Notes under the pieces: generated by a model
The model's database searches: none
Told to the model about the DNA's origin: nothing
What the model saw: the letters and a program-made list of their open reading frames with translations, nothing else
Program-made: the position numbers and the translations under genes
Part shown: positions 7,895-16,708 of the stretch, piece by piece
Layout: the number at the start of each line of letters is the position of its first letter
Position numbering within the stretch: the first letter of the stretch is position 1
DNA from: Phycisphaerae bacterium
GTDB lineage: Bacteria > Planctomycetota > Phycisphaerae > Sedimentisphaerales > UBA12454
Reading direction: 5' to 3'
DNA: 57,275 nt
NCBI GenBank assembly: GCA_026386845.1
Contig: JAPLMW010000001.1
Coordinates: 1-57,275 of the forward strand

Positions 7895-8128
7895 ATGAAA
7901 CCACTTTATATAAGCGCAACCGGTCAGGACAGCGGCAAGACTGCCGTAATATGCGGCCTGATTCAGCATTTGCGAAAACAAGGCTATAATCCCGGCTACT
8001 TCAAGCCTGTCGGCCAGCGTTATGTCCAGTATGAGGGTCACAACATTGACGAGGACGCCGTGCTTGCTCACCAGGCCTTTGGCTTTGAAGACCTCCCTTC
8101 CGATTTTAGGGGGTTGGCGGAATTTTAA
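7895..8128 (+). pseudogene. Truncated BioD-like P-loop domain (phosphotransacetylase N-terminal type)
   Basis: From the ATG at 7895 the frame reads KPLYISATGQDSGKTAVICG, a P-loop of the BioD/CobQ-like ATPase family. KPVGQRY and DEDAVL follow, as in the N-terminal domain of long phosphotransacetylases and related DRTGG proteins. After about 70 residues the family similarity ends and a short tail leads to a stop. Full-length relatives have 350 residues or more, so this is a broken gene. An earlier in-frame ATG exists at 7877. It lies in the same orientation just upstream of formate-tetrahydrofolate ligase. Confidence 0.7.
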
Positions 8129-8162
8129 AAGTGGTCTCAATATTCAGGTTTCCCCTCCAAAT

Positions 8163-8200
8163 AGCAGAATAGTTCAAAAAAATCACTCTCCATTTATATC
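8163..8200 (+). promoter_or_regulatory. C1-cluster box, copy 3, upstream of formate-tetrahydrofolate ligase
   Basis: AGCAGAATAGTTCAAAAAAA (8163 onward) is followed by TATATC at 8195-8200. The spacing of 32 nt from box start to -10 equals that at the PocR-AraC gene. The ligase ATG is at 8238. Confidence 0.55.
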
Positions 8201-8237
8201 AAATCCCTCTTTTTTAAGCGAAAATTAAGGAATATAG

Positions 8238-10001
8238 ATGAAACTTGACCCGACAAAAATGAAAGACTGGCAGATTGCGGAAGCTGCCGAGGCAAACGCT
8301 AAATCCATTGCCAGACTTACTGCCGAGATCGGCATTAAAGCTGATGAAATCATTCCTATGGGCAGACTTTTTGCGAAGATTGACCATAAGAAAGTCCTCG
8401 ACCGCACCGCTTCGGCTCAGAAAGCGAAATACATCGACATTACAGCTATAACTCCTACGCCGCTTGGTGAAGGCAAAACAACGACTACTATCGGCCTTAT
8501 TCAGGGACTCGGCAAACTCGGCAAAAAAGTCTGCGGCGCTATTAGACAGCCCAGCGGCGGCCCGACGTTTAACATTAAAGGTTCAGCCGCCGGCGGCGGC
8601 CTGGCCCAGTGTATTCCGCTGGCTCCGCTTTCAATCAGGTTTACAGGTGATAACGATTCTGTTACCAACGCTAACAACCTTGCGATGGTTGCTCTTACGA
8701 GCAGGCTTCAGCACGAGAACAATTATGATGACGCCAGACTTGCAAAAAGCGGATTGAAAAGATTAGACATCGACCCCCGCAGGGTGCAGATGAGATGGGT
8801 AATCGATTTTTGTGCTCAGTCGCTCAGGAATATAACTATCGGCAAAGGTTCAAAGATGGACGGCTTCGAGATGGAATCCGGCTTTGCGATTTCCGCATCA
8901 AGCGAAGTTATGGCCGTCCTTGCTGTCGCAAAAGACCTTGCCGATTTGCGCAAACGAATGGCAAAAATTATCGTTGCCTACGACAAAAAAGGCCGCGAGA
9001 TAACTACTGCTGACCTTGAAGTCGATGGTGCTATGACAGCGTGGCTGGCTGATACTATTAATCCCAATCTGATACAGACGATTGAAGGGCAGCCGGTTTT
9101 TGTCCATGCGGGACCGTTTGCGAATGTCGCTATCGGCCAAAGCTCCATTATAGCCGATGAGCTCGGAACAAGACTTGCCGACTATCATATAACCGAAAGC
9201 GGCTTCGGCGCAGATATAGGTTTTGAAAAGTTCTGGAACTTAAAATGCCGCTTGTCCGGCCTCAAACCTGATGCCGTCGTTATCGTGGCGACAATCAGGG
9301 CATTGAAAATGCACGGCGGCGCCCCTGCCATCAAGCCCGGCGCGGCACTGAACGAAGAATACACAAAGGAAAATCTCGGACTCGTCGAAAAAGGCTGTGA
9401 AAACCTGCTCGCTCACATCGACATTGTCAAAAAAAGCGGCGTAAAACCCGTCGTTTGCATCAACAGCTTCTACACCGATACAAAAGCCGAAATCGAGCTT
9501 GTAAAAAAGATTGCCGAGCAAAACGGAGCTTTCTGCGCAGTCTCCGAACATTGGCTAAAAGGAGGCGCTGGCGCAATAGAGCTTGCCGAGATGGTTCTGA
9601 CTGTATGTCACGAAAAACAGCAGTTTAAATTCCTTTATGACCTTACAATGCCTCTTCGACAGCGAATTGAGCTTATCGCAAAGGAAGTTTACGGTGCTGA
9701 TGGTGTTGAATATACACCCGAGGCTCTGGAAAAGGCAAAGGCTCTCGAAAACGACCCCGATGCACGGAAACTGGGCACCTGTATGGCCAAAACACATCTG
9801 TCCCTTTCACACGACCCGCATCTCAAAGGCAGACCAAAAGGCTGGACATTACCTGTCAGAGACATTATGATTTACAAAGGCGCGGGCTTTATCGTGCCTG
9901 TCGCAGGCGATATAAAACTTATGCCCGGCACGGCTTCGAATCCTGCGTTCAGAAAAATCGATGTTGACGTCAAAACAGGAAAAGTTAAAGGACTGTTTTA
10001 A
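8238..10001 (+). CDS. fhs: Formate-tetrahydrofolate ligase
   Basis: This 587-residue protein catalyses ATP-dependent formylation of tetrahydrofolate, the entry of formate into the C1 pool and the methyl branch of the Wood-Ljungdahl pathway. Family motifs are clear: the nucleotide loop ITPTPLGEGKTTTTIGL (about 71-87) and RQPSGGPTFNIKGSAAGGG (about 103-121). GFGADIGFEKF and a C-terminal GDIKLMPGT are also present. It is about 30 residues longer than the usual 555-560, mostly through an N-terminal extension. TAAGGA precedes the ATG. With the corrinoid protein and MtaA-like enzyme it suggests a methyl-folate route, used in either direction. A shared upstream box suggests co-regulation with those genes. 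Confidence 0.97.
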   Translation: MKLDPTKMKDWQIAEAAEANAKSIARLTAEIGIKADEIIPMGRLFAKIDHKKVLDRTASAQKAKYIDITAITPTPLGEGKTTTTIGLIQGLGKLGKKVCGAIRQPSGGPTFNIKGSAAGGGLAQCIPLAPLSIRFTGDNDSVTNANNLAMVALTSRLQHENNYDDARLAKSGLKRLDIDPRRVQMRWVIDFCAQSLRNITIGKGSKMDGFEMESGFAISASSEVMAVLAVAKDLADLRKRMAKIIVAYDKKGREITTADLEVDGAMTAWLADTINPNLIQTIEGQPVFVHAGPFANVAIGQSSIIADELGTRLADYHITESGFGADIGFEKFWNLKCRLSGLKPDAVVIVATIRALKMHGGAPAIKPGAALNEEYTKENLGLVEKGCENLLAHIDIVKKSGVKPVVCINSFYTDTKAEIELVKKIAEQNGAFCAVSEHWLKGGAGAIELAEMVLTVCHEKQQFKFLYDLTMPLRQRIELIAKEVYGADGVEYTPEALEKAKALENDPDARKLGTCMAKTHLSLSHDPHLKGRPKGWTLPVRDIMIYKGAGFIVPVAGDIKLMPGTASNPAFRKIDVDVKTGKVKGLF

Positions 10002-10003
10002 TT

Positions 10004-10240
10004 AACCACAAATGAACACGAATTTTCACGAATTAATTTAGGTTAACCTCCTCAAAAACAACCTCTGGCATTTAAAAACCTAACAGGATATAATATTTCT
10101 TTACTTAAATACCTTGTCTAAAAGATTACATTTCTTTTTCCCCGATATGGCGTCACCAGATTTCCATAACCGCAGACGCCCGATTTCCAGACGCAAATAT
10201 TAACCGCAGATTCCCAGATAAAATTAAAGAAATTCTATCC
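10004..10240. repeat. Dispersed 'CACGAAT / CCGCAGA' intergenic repeat
   Basis: The spacer after the ligase gene has an ACCACAAATGAACACGAATT stretch and then two 'accgcaga' blocks. Related 'accacgaatgaacacgaat' and 'gtgttaatccgtg' sequences recur at 46805-46840 and 55786-55900. Repeats of this wording are scattered through intergenic DNA of many planctomycetes; the function is unknown. Confidence 0.55.
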
Positions 10241-10250
10241 AACAACTTAG

Positions 10251-10766
10251 TACGAATTTCTATTAACTAAACCGATTGACGCTGTTATGCTCAGGACATA
10301 TTTAACAGAGAGGAACACTCTCGACAAAGCAGGCGGCGTTGATTATCTCGTTAAAATTCTTAACGCTGTGCCTTCTGCCGCTAATGCAGCACATTACGCC
10401 GAAACCGTCAGAGAGAAACTGAAACGGCGCAGACTAATTGCTATGGGCGAGAGGATACAAAACGAGATTGATTCGACAGGTTCAACAGGTGAGAGCGTTT
10501 TTAAGATTCAACAGTTAGTATCAGGGCTTGACGGCGCGATTGAGCCTGTCAGCGGTTCGCAGCCTGTTATTAAGAGCCTTGCCGATGTAAAAGCCTTGCC
10601 GATAAATTATCTTTGGTTTAATAAAATTCCTATGGGGATGCTAACGCTGATTCAGGGCGGCACCGGACTCGGTAAAAGCTTTTTGACGTTATATCTTGCC
10701 TCAAAAGTATCGACCGGCGAATCTTGGCCGGACGGCGACGGACTGCCGGACAACAAAGCGTTATAA
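10251..10766 (+). pseudogene. Fragment of a phage/plasmid DnaB-RepA-like replicative ATPase
   Basis: The reading frame begins downstream of a stop at 10248, and homology already shows before the first ATG (10287) in KPIDAVMLRTYL. The next part, KAGGVDYLVKILNAVPSAAN and HYAETVREKLKRRRLI, is the DnaB helicase N-terminal domain. A second domain then starts with NYLWFNKIPMGMLTLIQGG and Walker A GGTGLGKS, as in AAA_25/RepA-like ATPases of prophages. The frame stops 30 residues later, losing Walker B and the rest. Both ends are missing, so this is a remnant of a mobile element's replication gene. Confidence 0.7.
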
Positions 10767-11175
10767 AGCTTTAAATTCGCATAATGGGTGGACCAGGAAT
10801 GGGGGGCGGGTCATAACGCTGGACACTCCAATTGCAACTGGTACAGTTTTCGGGGAGCAGGTCATCGAGCCCCATCGGCCTCGTTTTTAAGGCGCAAGCT
10901 ATCAAAAAAGCTTATAATTAGAGATATTCCTTATCTTGTTTTTAAAGTATTGCTATTTTGATTAGAATAGCATCGATTCTAATCTAATTGTTCCTTTCAC
11001 ATTCCAATCAAAAAATAAAAATTTTTCTTGACAATTTGGGAAGATAAAACTACACTAAACCATAGGTTTAATATTTGCGGTAGTATTTGCGGAGCTATTT
11101 AACGCAATAAATAGTTTGAAAGTAAAAACTATAGTTTTTTAATAACGTTAACCTTAATTTAAGGGAGGTAGGAAA
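10767..11175 (+). promoter_or_regulatory. Intergenic region with the promoter of the PEP-CTERM gene
   Basis: The first 120 nt after the helicase fragment show no recognisable coding content. Further on, TTGACA (11028-11033) and TACACT (11051-11056) with a 17-nt spacer make a near-consensus sigma-70 promoter. A TAACGTTA palindrome centred on CG at about 11144-11151 is the kind of short site LacI-family regulators bind; the LacI gene at 12115 is close. GGGAGG precedes the ATG at 11176. Confidence 0.55.
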
Positions 11176-11970
11176 ATGGAAAAGAAGAAGATTGTTGTAG
11201 TAATGTGTATCTTGCTGGTCATGACTGTAAATGCTCTGGCAACACTCACATTACACATTGGCGGCGCAGCTGGCGGCACAATTTATGTGAAGAGAAATGG
11301 CGCGATTCCGGGTCATGCCGCTCACACGCCGGACAACTCAGTGCTGCATGAGAGTTGGGACCTGATTACGCCAGGCAGTCCGAACTATCTTGGCTACTAT
11401 GCGAAGTTCATCTTTTATGATGGCATAATGCATGTTGACCCGACAGGCAAAGTTGGCTGGACTGACACGATATGGGTTGGCTGCAATGCGGCCGGCGGTT
11501 ATGGAATCCTTGAGGTTGAAGGCGTATTAACAGGTGATGGCGGCAGCGGCAATAATTTGCTGCGTCCATGGAAGGGCGGCGTTACAATGGACGTGAATAT
11601 GATTAGCGGTTTGCTTAAAGGAAAGATGCTCAATGTCGGAATCAGCGATACCGGCAACAACCGGGGAATTGTTAACCTTAGAGGCGGTACAGTGCAGTTC
11701 AACGACGTGAACATCTACAATGCCACAGGCTGCGACAGCTATGTTGACATCACAGGCGGTGAACTGCTGATTCTTAACGCCAATAAAAGTGTTGTCGATA
11801 TGCAGACCTGGATTACGGCCGGAGATATCTTTAACTCATTGGGTACAGGGTTGCTTGTAACGACCAAAACTGTTGACGGTGCACTTTATACTTCTGTTGC
11901 AGTGCCTGAGCCGGCGACGGTGATGTTGCTCAGCATCTGCGGCCTTGTTATGCTTAGAAAAAAGAAATAG
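11176..11970 (+). CDS. PEP-CTERM sorting-domain protein
   Basis: This 264-residue exported protein has an N-terminal signal peptide (MEKKKIVVVMCILLVMTVNA region, cleavage near LA-TL). Its C-terminus has the VPEPAT motif, a short hydrophobic helix and a terminal RKKK, the PEP-CTERM signal read by exosortase. The middle (about 60-240) is Gly/Asn-rich with beta-strand spacing such as GILEVEGVLTGDGG and GIVNLRGGTVQF, as in right-handed beta-helix or autotransporter-like repeats. No catalytic domain is seen. It has its own promoter upstream and a strong hairpin downstream, so it is separate from the LacI-led operon. A role as an abundant surface or matrix protein is inferred. Confidence 0.88.
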   Translation: MEKKKIVVVMCILLVMTVNALATLTLHIGGAAGGTIYVKRNGAIPGHAAHTPDNSVLHESWDLITPGSPNYLGYYAKFIFYDGIMHVDPTGKVGWTDTIWVGCNAAGGYGILEVEGVLTGDGGSGNNLLRPWKGGVTMDVNMISGLLKGKMLNVGISDTGNNRGIVNLRGGTVQFNDVNIYNATGCDSYVDITGGELLILNANKSVVDMQTWITAGDIFNSLGTGLLVTTKTVDGALYTSVAVPEPATVMLLSICGLVMLRKKK

Positions 11971-11997
11971 GCACACAATCACAGCCTAAAATTGGAT

Positions 11998-12049
11998 ACT
12001 TGGCGCCAAGGAACCGTTTAATCCTTGGCGCCAAGTAAGGCGTTTTTTT
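11998..12049 (+). terminator. Strong terminator after the PEP-CTERM gene
   Basis: A perfect 15-bp stem (11998-12012 with 12022-12036) has a 9-nt loop. Each arm itself contains the palindrome CTTGGCGCCAAG. Seven Ts follow at 12043-12049, six bases after the stem. The doubled palindrome could also be a protein-binding site. Confidence 0.75.
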
Positions 12050-12114
12050 GCGGTAAGCGCAAATGACAAAGATGGTCTTTAAAAAAATAAGATATATTTG
12101 CAGGGTGGTTAAAA

Positions 12115-13155
12115 TTGCGACAGGGAACATCGATAAGTCTTAAGCAAATCGCGGAAAGCACAAATCTTTCGATAACAACCATATCGAGGGTTCTTCGCGA
12201 TAACGGCGAAGTTTCCAGCGATACCCGGAAACGCGTTCTTGATGCGGCTAAAAAGATGCGGTACAGACCCAATATGCTTGTGCAGGGGATTCAAACCGGT
12301 AAAACCCGCACGATGGGAGTTGTTGTGCCGCCTTATGATTCTTACTGGACAAGCGTGCTTTGCGGAATACATGATGCGCTTACTGAAGCAGACCATGTTT
12401 ATATTAATGTCTGGTGTCCTTATACAGGAAGCGACCATTCATATATTGATTTACTGCAGGAACAATTACACCGTCTCATTGATCGGCGGGTGGACGGATT
12501 TATACTATGGGCGCATTTGGCTCCTTTATATAATGAAAATCTTATAAAAGACCTTGAGGCAAGGGATTTACCTGTAGTAACAATTGACCATGAGCTTTCA
12601 TTTGCTGACTGTGTTGAAACGGATGAATGGCTTGGCGCAACTCTTGCGGCAGAGCATTTGCTTGAGCTTGGTCACAAGCATATCGCACATCTTGGATGGG
12701 ACAGTTTTTATAAATGGGCCCATCTGCGGCGAACATTTTTCGAACAAGCTATTGAAAAAAGCGGCAAAGCTTCGTGTTTGACAATTACCTGCAAGGAAGA
12801 TGAAGATGTTGAAGGCGCCGCCAAAACACTCTTATCAGCCAATCCAAGGCCGACGGCGATATTTGCATGCAGCGACCGTGTTGCCAAAATGATATATGCT
12901 GTTGCCGGACAGATGGGATTAAAAATTCCCGGCGATTTATCTGTTATTGGTTTTGCTGACCTTGAATTTTCTCAATGGATGCAGCCATCTCTTACAACTA
13001 TAAGACAAAATGGCAGGGAAATGGGAAAAGTGGCGGCAAAAACATTGGTTGAACGTTCTTGTTCCAACAACAGGGATATACCTCCCCGCCGGATTCAAAT
13101 TAAATGTGAAATCATAAAGCGTGCTTCAACGGCGGTTGCTCCAAAGAATAATTGA
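12115..13155 (+). CDS. LacI-family transcription regulator
   Basis: This 346-residue regulator starts with TTG after a GGTGG-like site. The N-terminal helix-turn-helix reads SLKQIAESTNLSITTISRVL, then the hinge YRPN (about 55-58). Residues 65-335 form a periplasmic-binding-protein-like sensor with TIDHE, HIAHLGW, FACSD and VIGFAD landmarks. LacI relatives usually repress sugar operons and respond to a sugar from the target glycan. It is the first gene of a plus-strand array reaching to 36772 with gaps mostly under 100 nt, so the glycan genes are the likely targets. Confidence 0.93.
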   Translation: MRQGTSISLKQIAESTNLSITTISRVLRDNGEVSSDTRKRVLDAAKKMRYRPNMLVQGIQTGKTRTMGVVVPPYDSYWTSVLCGIHDALTEADHVYINVWCPYTGSDHSYIDLLQEQLHRLIDRRVDGFILWAHLAPLYNENLIKDLEARDLPVVTIDHELSFADCVETDEWLGATLAAEHLLELGHKHIAHLGWDSFYKWAHLRRTFFEQAIEKSGKASCLTITCKEDEDVEGAAKTLLSANPRPTAIFACSDRVAKMIYAVAGQMGLKIPGDLSVIGFADLEFSQWMQPSLTTIRQNGREMGKVAAKTLVERSCSNNRDIPPRRIQIKCEIIKRASTAVAPKNN

Positions 13156-13199
13156 AATAAAAAGAAATAATTTTACCGATATTATTAAGGAGGGTAGTT

Positions 13200-16100
13200 A
13201 TGATAAGGCGTACATTATTATCAGCGGGATTTGTTCTTATATCAGGCGTCCTGTTCTGCAACGTTTGCGAGGCAGTTGATATTAAAACGAGTCAGGGAGT
13301 CGGTGCCGATACCTATCTTAGCTATTGGGGTAAGTCAACTAATTACGGCGCTCAACCAGACCTGAAAATTTCAAAAAATTACGTGCCTTATGTCAAATTT
13401 GACCTTGGCGTAATCGGACCTAATAATATATCAGATGTTAACCTTATTTTCTATGGAACGCCTGACCCGAATACGCCTGACCCGTGCACGCAAAACTTCA
13501 ATATCTATGGTTTAATTGATGGTTCAGACAGTTGGGGCGAAAGCACTATTACTTATAATAATGCTCCTTTTGTAGCAAATCCGATTGTAAAGCATCCTTC
13601 GCTGGTTTTAATTGGAACCTTGGATTATACTCCTGCAGGCAACGAGGGGCCGATTACAATGAATAAAAACGCCTCCGGGGTCCCTGCCGGTGCCTTTATT
13701 AATTTTCTTAATGACCGCGGCCCCGATAATCTCGTAACAATAATAATCGCATCAGGTTCGTATAATGTGTACAGCTATTTTTCAACGAAGGAAGACCACA
13801 ACGACACAAGCGAATCGCCATTTTTGAACATAATAGCTATAAATCCGGCAGTTGTTGAGAGAAACAACTGGACGGGCACAGACAGCAACAGCTGGTCTGA
13901 CCCTGATAACTGGTTAGATGAAACCGGCGGTGCTTCCGTTCCTGACGGCAATGCGGTTGTCAATCTCGTAACCGGTTCACATTATCCCGTAATAATAGAT
14001 TCAAATTCGTATGCCAAAAAAGTATTCGTTAATGACGGCAACCTGAGTATCTTATCCGGCACCCTGACAATAACCGGCGGTGTCTTGAGAGTAAAAGACG
14101 GTCTGAAAGTTAATATAGTTGATGGACAGATTCTTCTTTCGGGCAATGTTGAAGGACAAATGTGGGGTCTCATAGGCAAGGGTAAAATAATCACCACGAA
14201 ACTGTGTCAGCAGGAAGTTTATGCCCAGTATAACAGCAATTCTGTTCAAACCATAGTCGGGACAAGAGATATTGTCAGGAAATTAAGCTGGGGAAATTCA
14301 ATTGTAAGCGCTGACGGGCCGCTCGGCTATGAAGAGGGAGGATACCCTGCTCAGTATTGCGTGGACGGCAGCGGTATGCTTGCTGAAACTCATATGGGTT
14401 ATGTTGAAGGCAACGGCTACTATTGCAAAACTCTGTATTGGGATGAGCCGACACTTAAATTTGTATTTGATGCAAATTATAACCTTACTGATATGTTTGT
14501 CTGGAACTATGAGGATACATACAAAGGTTACGGCCTGAAAAAAGTTCAGGTTGAATATTCAACTAATGATATAACATATACCACTTTATTGAGCTTTGAT
14601 GCAAATGACGCAAATGACACGAATGACCCGAATTTATTTACCTTTTTACCGGGCAATACAGATTTCACCAAAGATGAGGTAATCTCATTTGGCGGCATAC
14701 CTGTTAAATATCTCAAACTGACCCCCAGAGGCGGGCCGGGAACAGGCAGCTATGAAACCGGCACAAGCTATGGCAGATACATCGTCAGGGAACTGCAATT
14801 CTGTCATGAGGGTATGGAGGCTTCAAATCCGAATCCTGCTAACAATTTTACGGCCGTGGATGTTAAGGTTGGCTCGCTGCGATGGATTCCGGGGAAAGAT
14901 GCGATTACAGGCCAGGATGTCTGGTTCGGGACAGATACCAACAGTATGACGAAAATCGGAAACAATATATCACCCTGTACCGATACAATCTCGATATCCA
15001 CGCTTCAGAGCGATAAAGATTATTACTGGCGTGTTGATGCCAATGATGGCAGCGGCCTGATAACCGGCAGACTCTGGCATTTCAAAACAAAGAAGTGGCT
15101 GCCGTGGAATCCAGGCGGTGAGGGTATTATTTTTGCTTTTGGCGTCAAAACATATGGAGGCACAAAGGGTTATCTGGCTGCCAATGGAAGTGGAATAACC
15201 GGCGACATTCACGCTAATTATTCGTCATCAAATAGCTGGTATTGCAAGCAGCCGTGGCTTTACGGCGTTAATGAACCGCAGCTATATATTGAATTTGATA
15301 AAATTTACGATATCAATGAAATGTGGGTATGGAACCATGAAGGTACCGCTACGGAAGCCTTAAAAACCGTTCAGATAGAATACTCAACCGACGGCGTTGA
15401 TTATAATATTTTGATGAACGGCTCAGAGCCGAATTTTGTCCTGCCTTACGGCAATACAGACGGCACACACGATACTGAAATTGAGTTTGGCGTACCTGCA
15501 AAATATGTCAAGCTCACCGCTGTAGGCGGTATAGGAGTAGGAAATTATGGTTCAACCAATGGCTACCAGCTCCGTGAGGTGCGATTCTATGCTGATGGAC
15601 CATACACTTCTGTCAACGCTTATGCCCCTGCGCCTGCGGAAGACGCTGAAGTCGATATTTTTGTCGAGCTTGGCTGGACGCCCGGAACCGATGCGGGTAC
15701 AGGGCAGGATATATGGCTTGGCAAGGTCGGAGGGTCGATGGTAAAAATCGCCTCTAATATCGCACCTGATGTCAATAGCTATACTTTGCCGCAGTTGGAC
15801 AATCTGTCTGATTATAAATGGCGTATTGACAGTATAGACGGCAACTCTGTAACACAGGGCGACGAATGGCACTTCTCAACACGCGCAAGGCTTCGCTGGA
15901 ATTCGGGCCTTATCGGCGTTGCCGATGCTAACGGCTCGCCGGGCGATGCTGGTTCACAGGGTTATCATGCGGCTGATTGGAGCGGTTTGTACTATGATTA
16001 CCATTACAGTTCCACCGATACCAGTGTCCCGGGCTATAGCTGGACAACAAACGCCTGGTATTGCAGAAAGCCCTGGACTTTGGTTCCTCCTGTTAATGAA

Positions 16101-16673
16101 CCGCAACTAAATATTACGTTCGACCGTATCTACGATATCAACGAAATGTGGGTATGGAATCATGATGGGATAGATGGAAACTTAGTGGACCCAGCCAAAT
16201 ATGATGAATACCAAATAGCTCTTAAGACAATTAAGATTGAGTATTCAACTAACGGTATAAATTACACTACCCTGATGAATGGTTCTGAGCCGAATTTTGT
16301 TCTGCCGCACGGACACCCTGACGGTACACACGATACAGAAATCGGCTTTAAAAATTTCCCCGCAAAATATGTAAGGATTACTGCTGTCGGCGGACCTGGC
16401 GTGGGTAACTATGGTTCAGCAAACTATGGCTATAAACTCAGAGAAGTAAGGTTCTACTATCAGGTGCCGCTGTGGGCGGATTTGAATAATGATAAGAAAG
16501 TCAATCTCAAAGATTATGCAATAATGGCGGAAGACTGGCTTGAAGAAAACTGGATTTACGACCCGATACAATACTGTTTGAATAAGCCTGCCGGCGATAT
16601 AACAGGCGACTGCAGAGTTGACTACAAGGACATTGATATTATGGCCGGCGAATGGCTTGAAGATATAAATTAA
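13200..16673 (+). CDS. Large secreted DNRLRE-discoidin-Fn3-dockerin protein
   Basis: This 1157-residue protein begins with a signal peptide (about 1-25). Residues 26-215 resemble a DNRLRE/CBM96-like domain (ADTYLSYWGKSTNYGAQPDL). About 222-260 is an NWTGTDSNSWSDPDNW block. Three discoidin (F5/8C)-like modules follow at about 380-540, 645-800 and 900-1085, each with a '[YD]xxNEMWVWNxE/D' strand and 'KTVQIEYSTDG'. Fn3-like modules with 'DVWFGT' and 'YxWRVD' lie between them. The C-terminus (about 1092-1157) holds two Ca-binding dockerin repeats (DLNNDKKVNLKDYAIMAEDW and GDITGDCRVDYKDIDIMAG). No catalytic domain is seen, so it is probably a glycan-binding or scaffold protein. GGAGGG precedes the ATG. 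Confidence 0.88.
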   Translation: MIRRTLLSAGFVLISGVLFCNVCEAVDIKTSQGVGADTYLSYWGKSTNYGAQPDLKISKNYVPYVKFDLGVIGPNNISDVNLIFYGTPDPNTPDPCTQNFNIYGLIDGSDSWGESTITYNNAPFVANPIVKHPSLVLIGTLDYTPAGNEGPITMNKNASGVPAGAFINFLNDRGPDNLVTIIIASGSYNVYSYFSTKEDHNDTSESPFLNIIAINPAVVERNNWTGTDSNSWSDPDNWLDETGGASVPDGNAVVNLVTGSHYPVIIDSNSYAKKVFVNDGNLSILSGTLTITGGVLRVKDGLKVNIVDGQILLSGNVEGQMWGLIGKGKIITTKLCQQEVYAQYNSNSVQTIVGTRDIVRKLSWGNSIVSADGPLGYEEGGYPAQYCVDGSGMLAETHMGYVEGNGYYCKTLYWDEPTLKFVFDANYNLTDMFVWNYEDTYKGYGLKKVQVEYSTNDITYTTLLSFDANDANDTNDPNLFTFLPGNTDFTKDEVISFGGIPVKYLKLTPRGGPGTGSYETGTSYGRYIVRELQFCHEGMEASNPNPANNFTAVDVKVGSLRWIPGKDAITGQDVWFGTDTNSMTKIGNNISPCTDTISISTLQSDKDYYWRVDANDGSGLITGRLWHFKTKKWLPWNPGGEGIIFAFGVKTYGGTKGYLAANGSGITGDIHANYSSSNSWYCKQPWLYGVNEPQLYIEFDKIYDINEMWVWNHEGTATEALKTVQIEYSTDGVDYNILMNGSEPNFVLPYGNTDGTHDTEIEFGVPAKYVKLTAVGGIGVGNYGSTNGYQLREVRFYADGPYTSVNAYAPAPAEDAEVDIFVELGWTPGTDAGTGQDIWLGKVGGSMVKIASNIAPDVNSYTLPQLDNLSDYKWRIDSIDGNSVTQGDEWHFSTRARLRWNSGLIGVADANGSPGDAGSQGYHAADWSGLYYDYHYSSTDTSVPGYSWTTNAWYCRKPWTLVPPVNEPQLNITFDRIYDINEMWVWNHDGIDGNLVDPAKYDEYQIALKTIKIEYSTNGINYTTLMNGSEPNFVLPHGHPDGTHDTEIGFKNFPAKYVRITAVGGPGVGNYGSANYGYKLREVRFYYQVPLWADLNNDKKVNLKDYAIMAEDWLEENWIYDPIQYCLNKPAGDITGDCRVDYKDIDIMAGEWLEDIN

Positions 16674-16708
16674 AGGATGATTTTATATCTGTGAACTCGG
16701 AGAAAATA

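Noticed and set aside
10787-10890. Short frame after the helicase fragment, thought to be an IS tail
   Set aside because: No transposase motif can be named in either strand.
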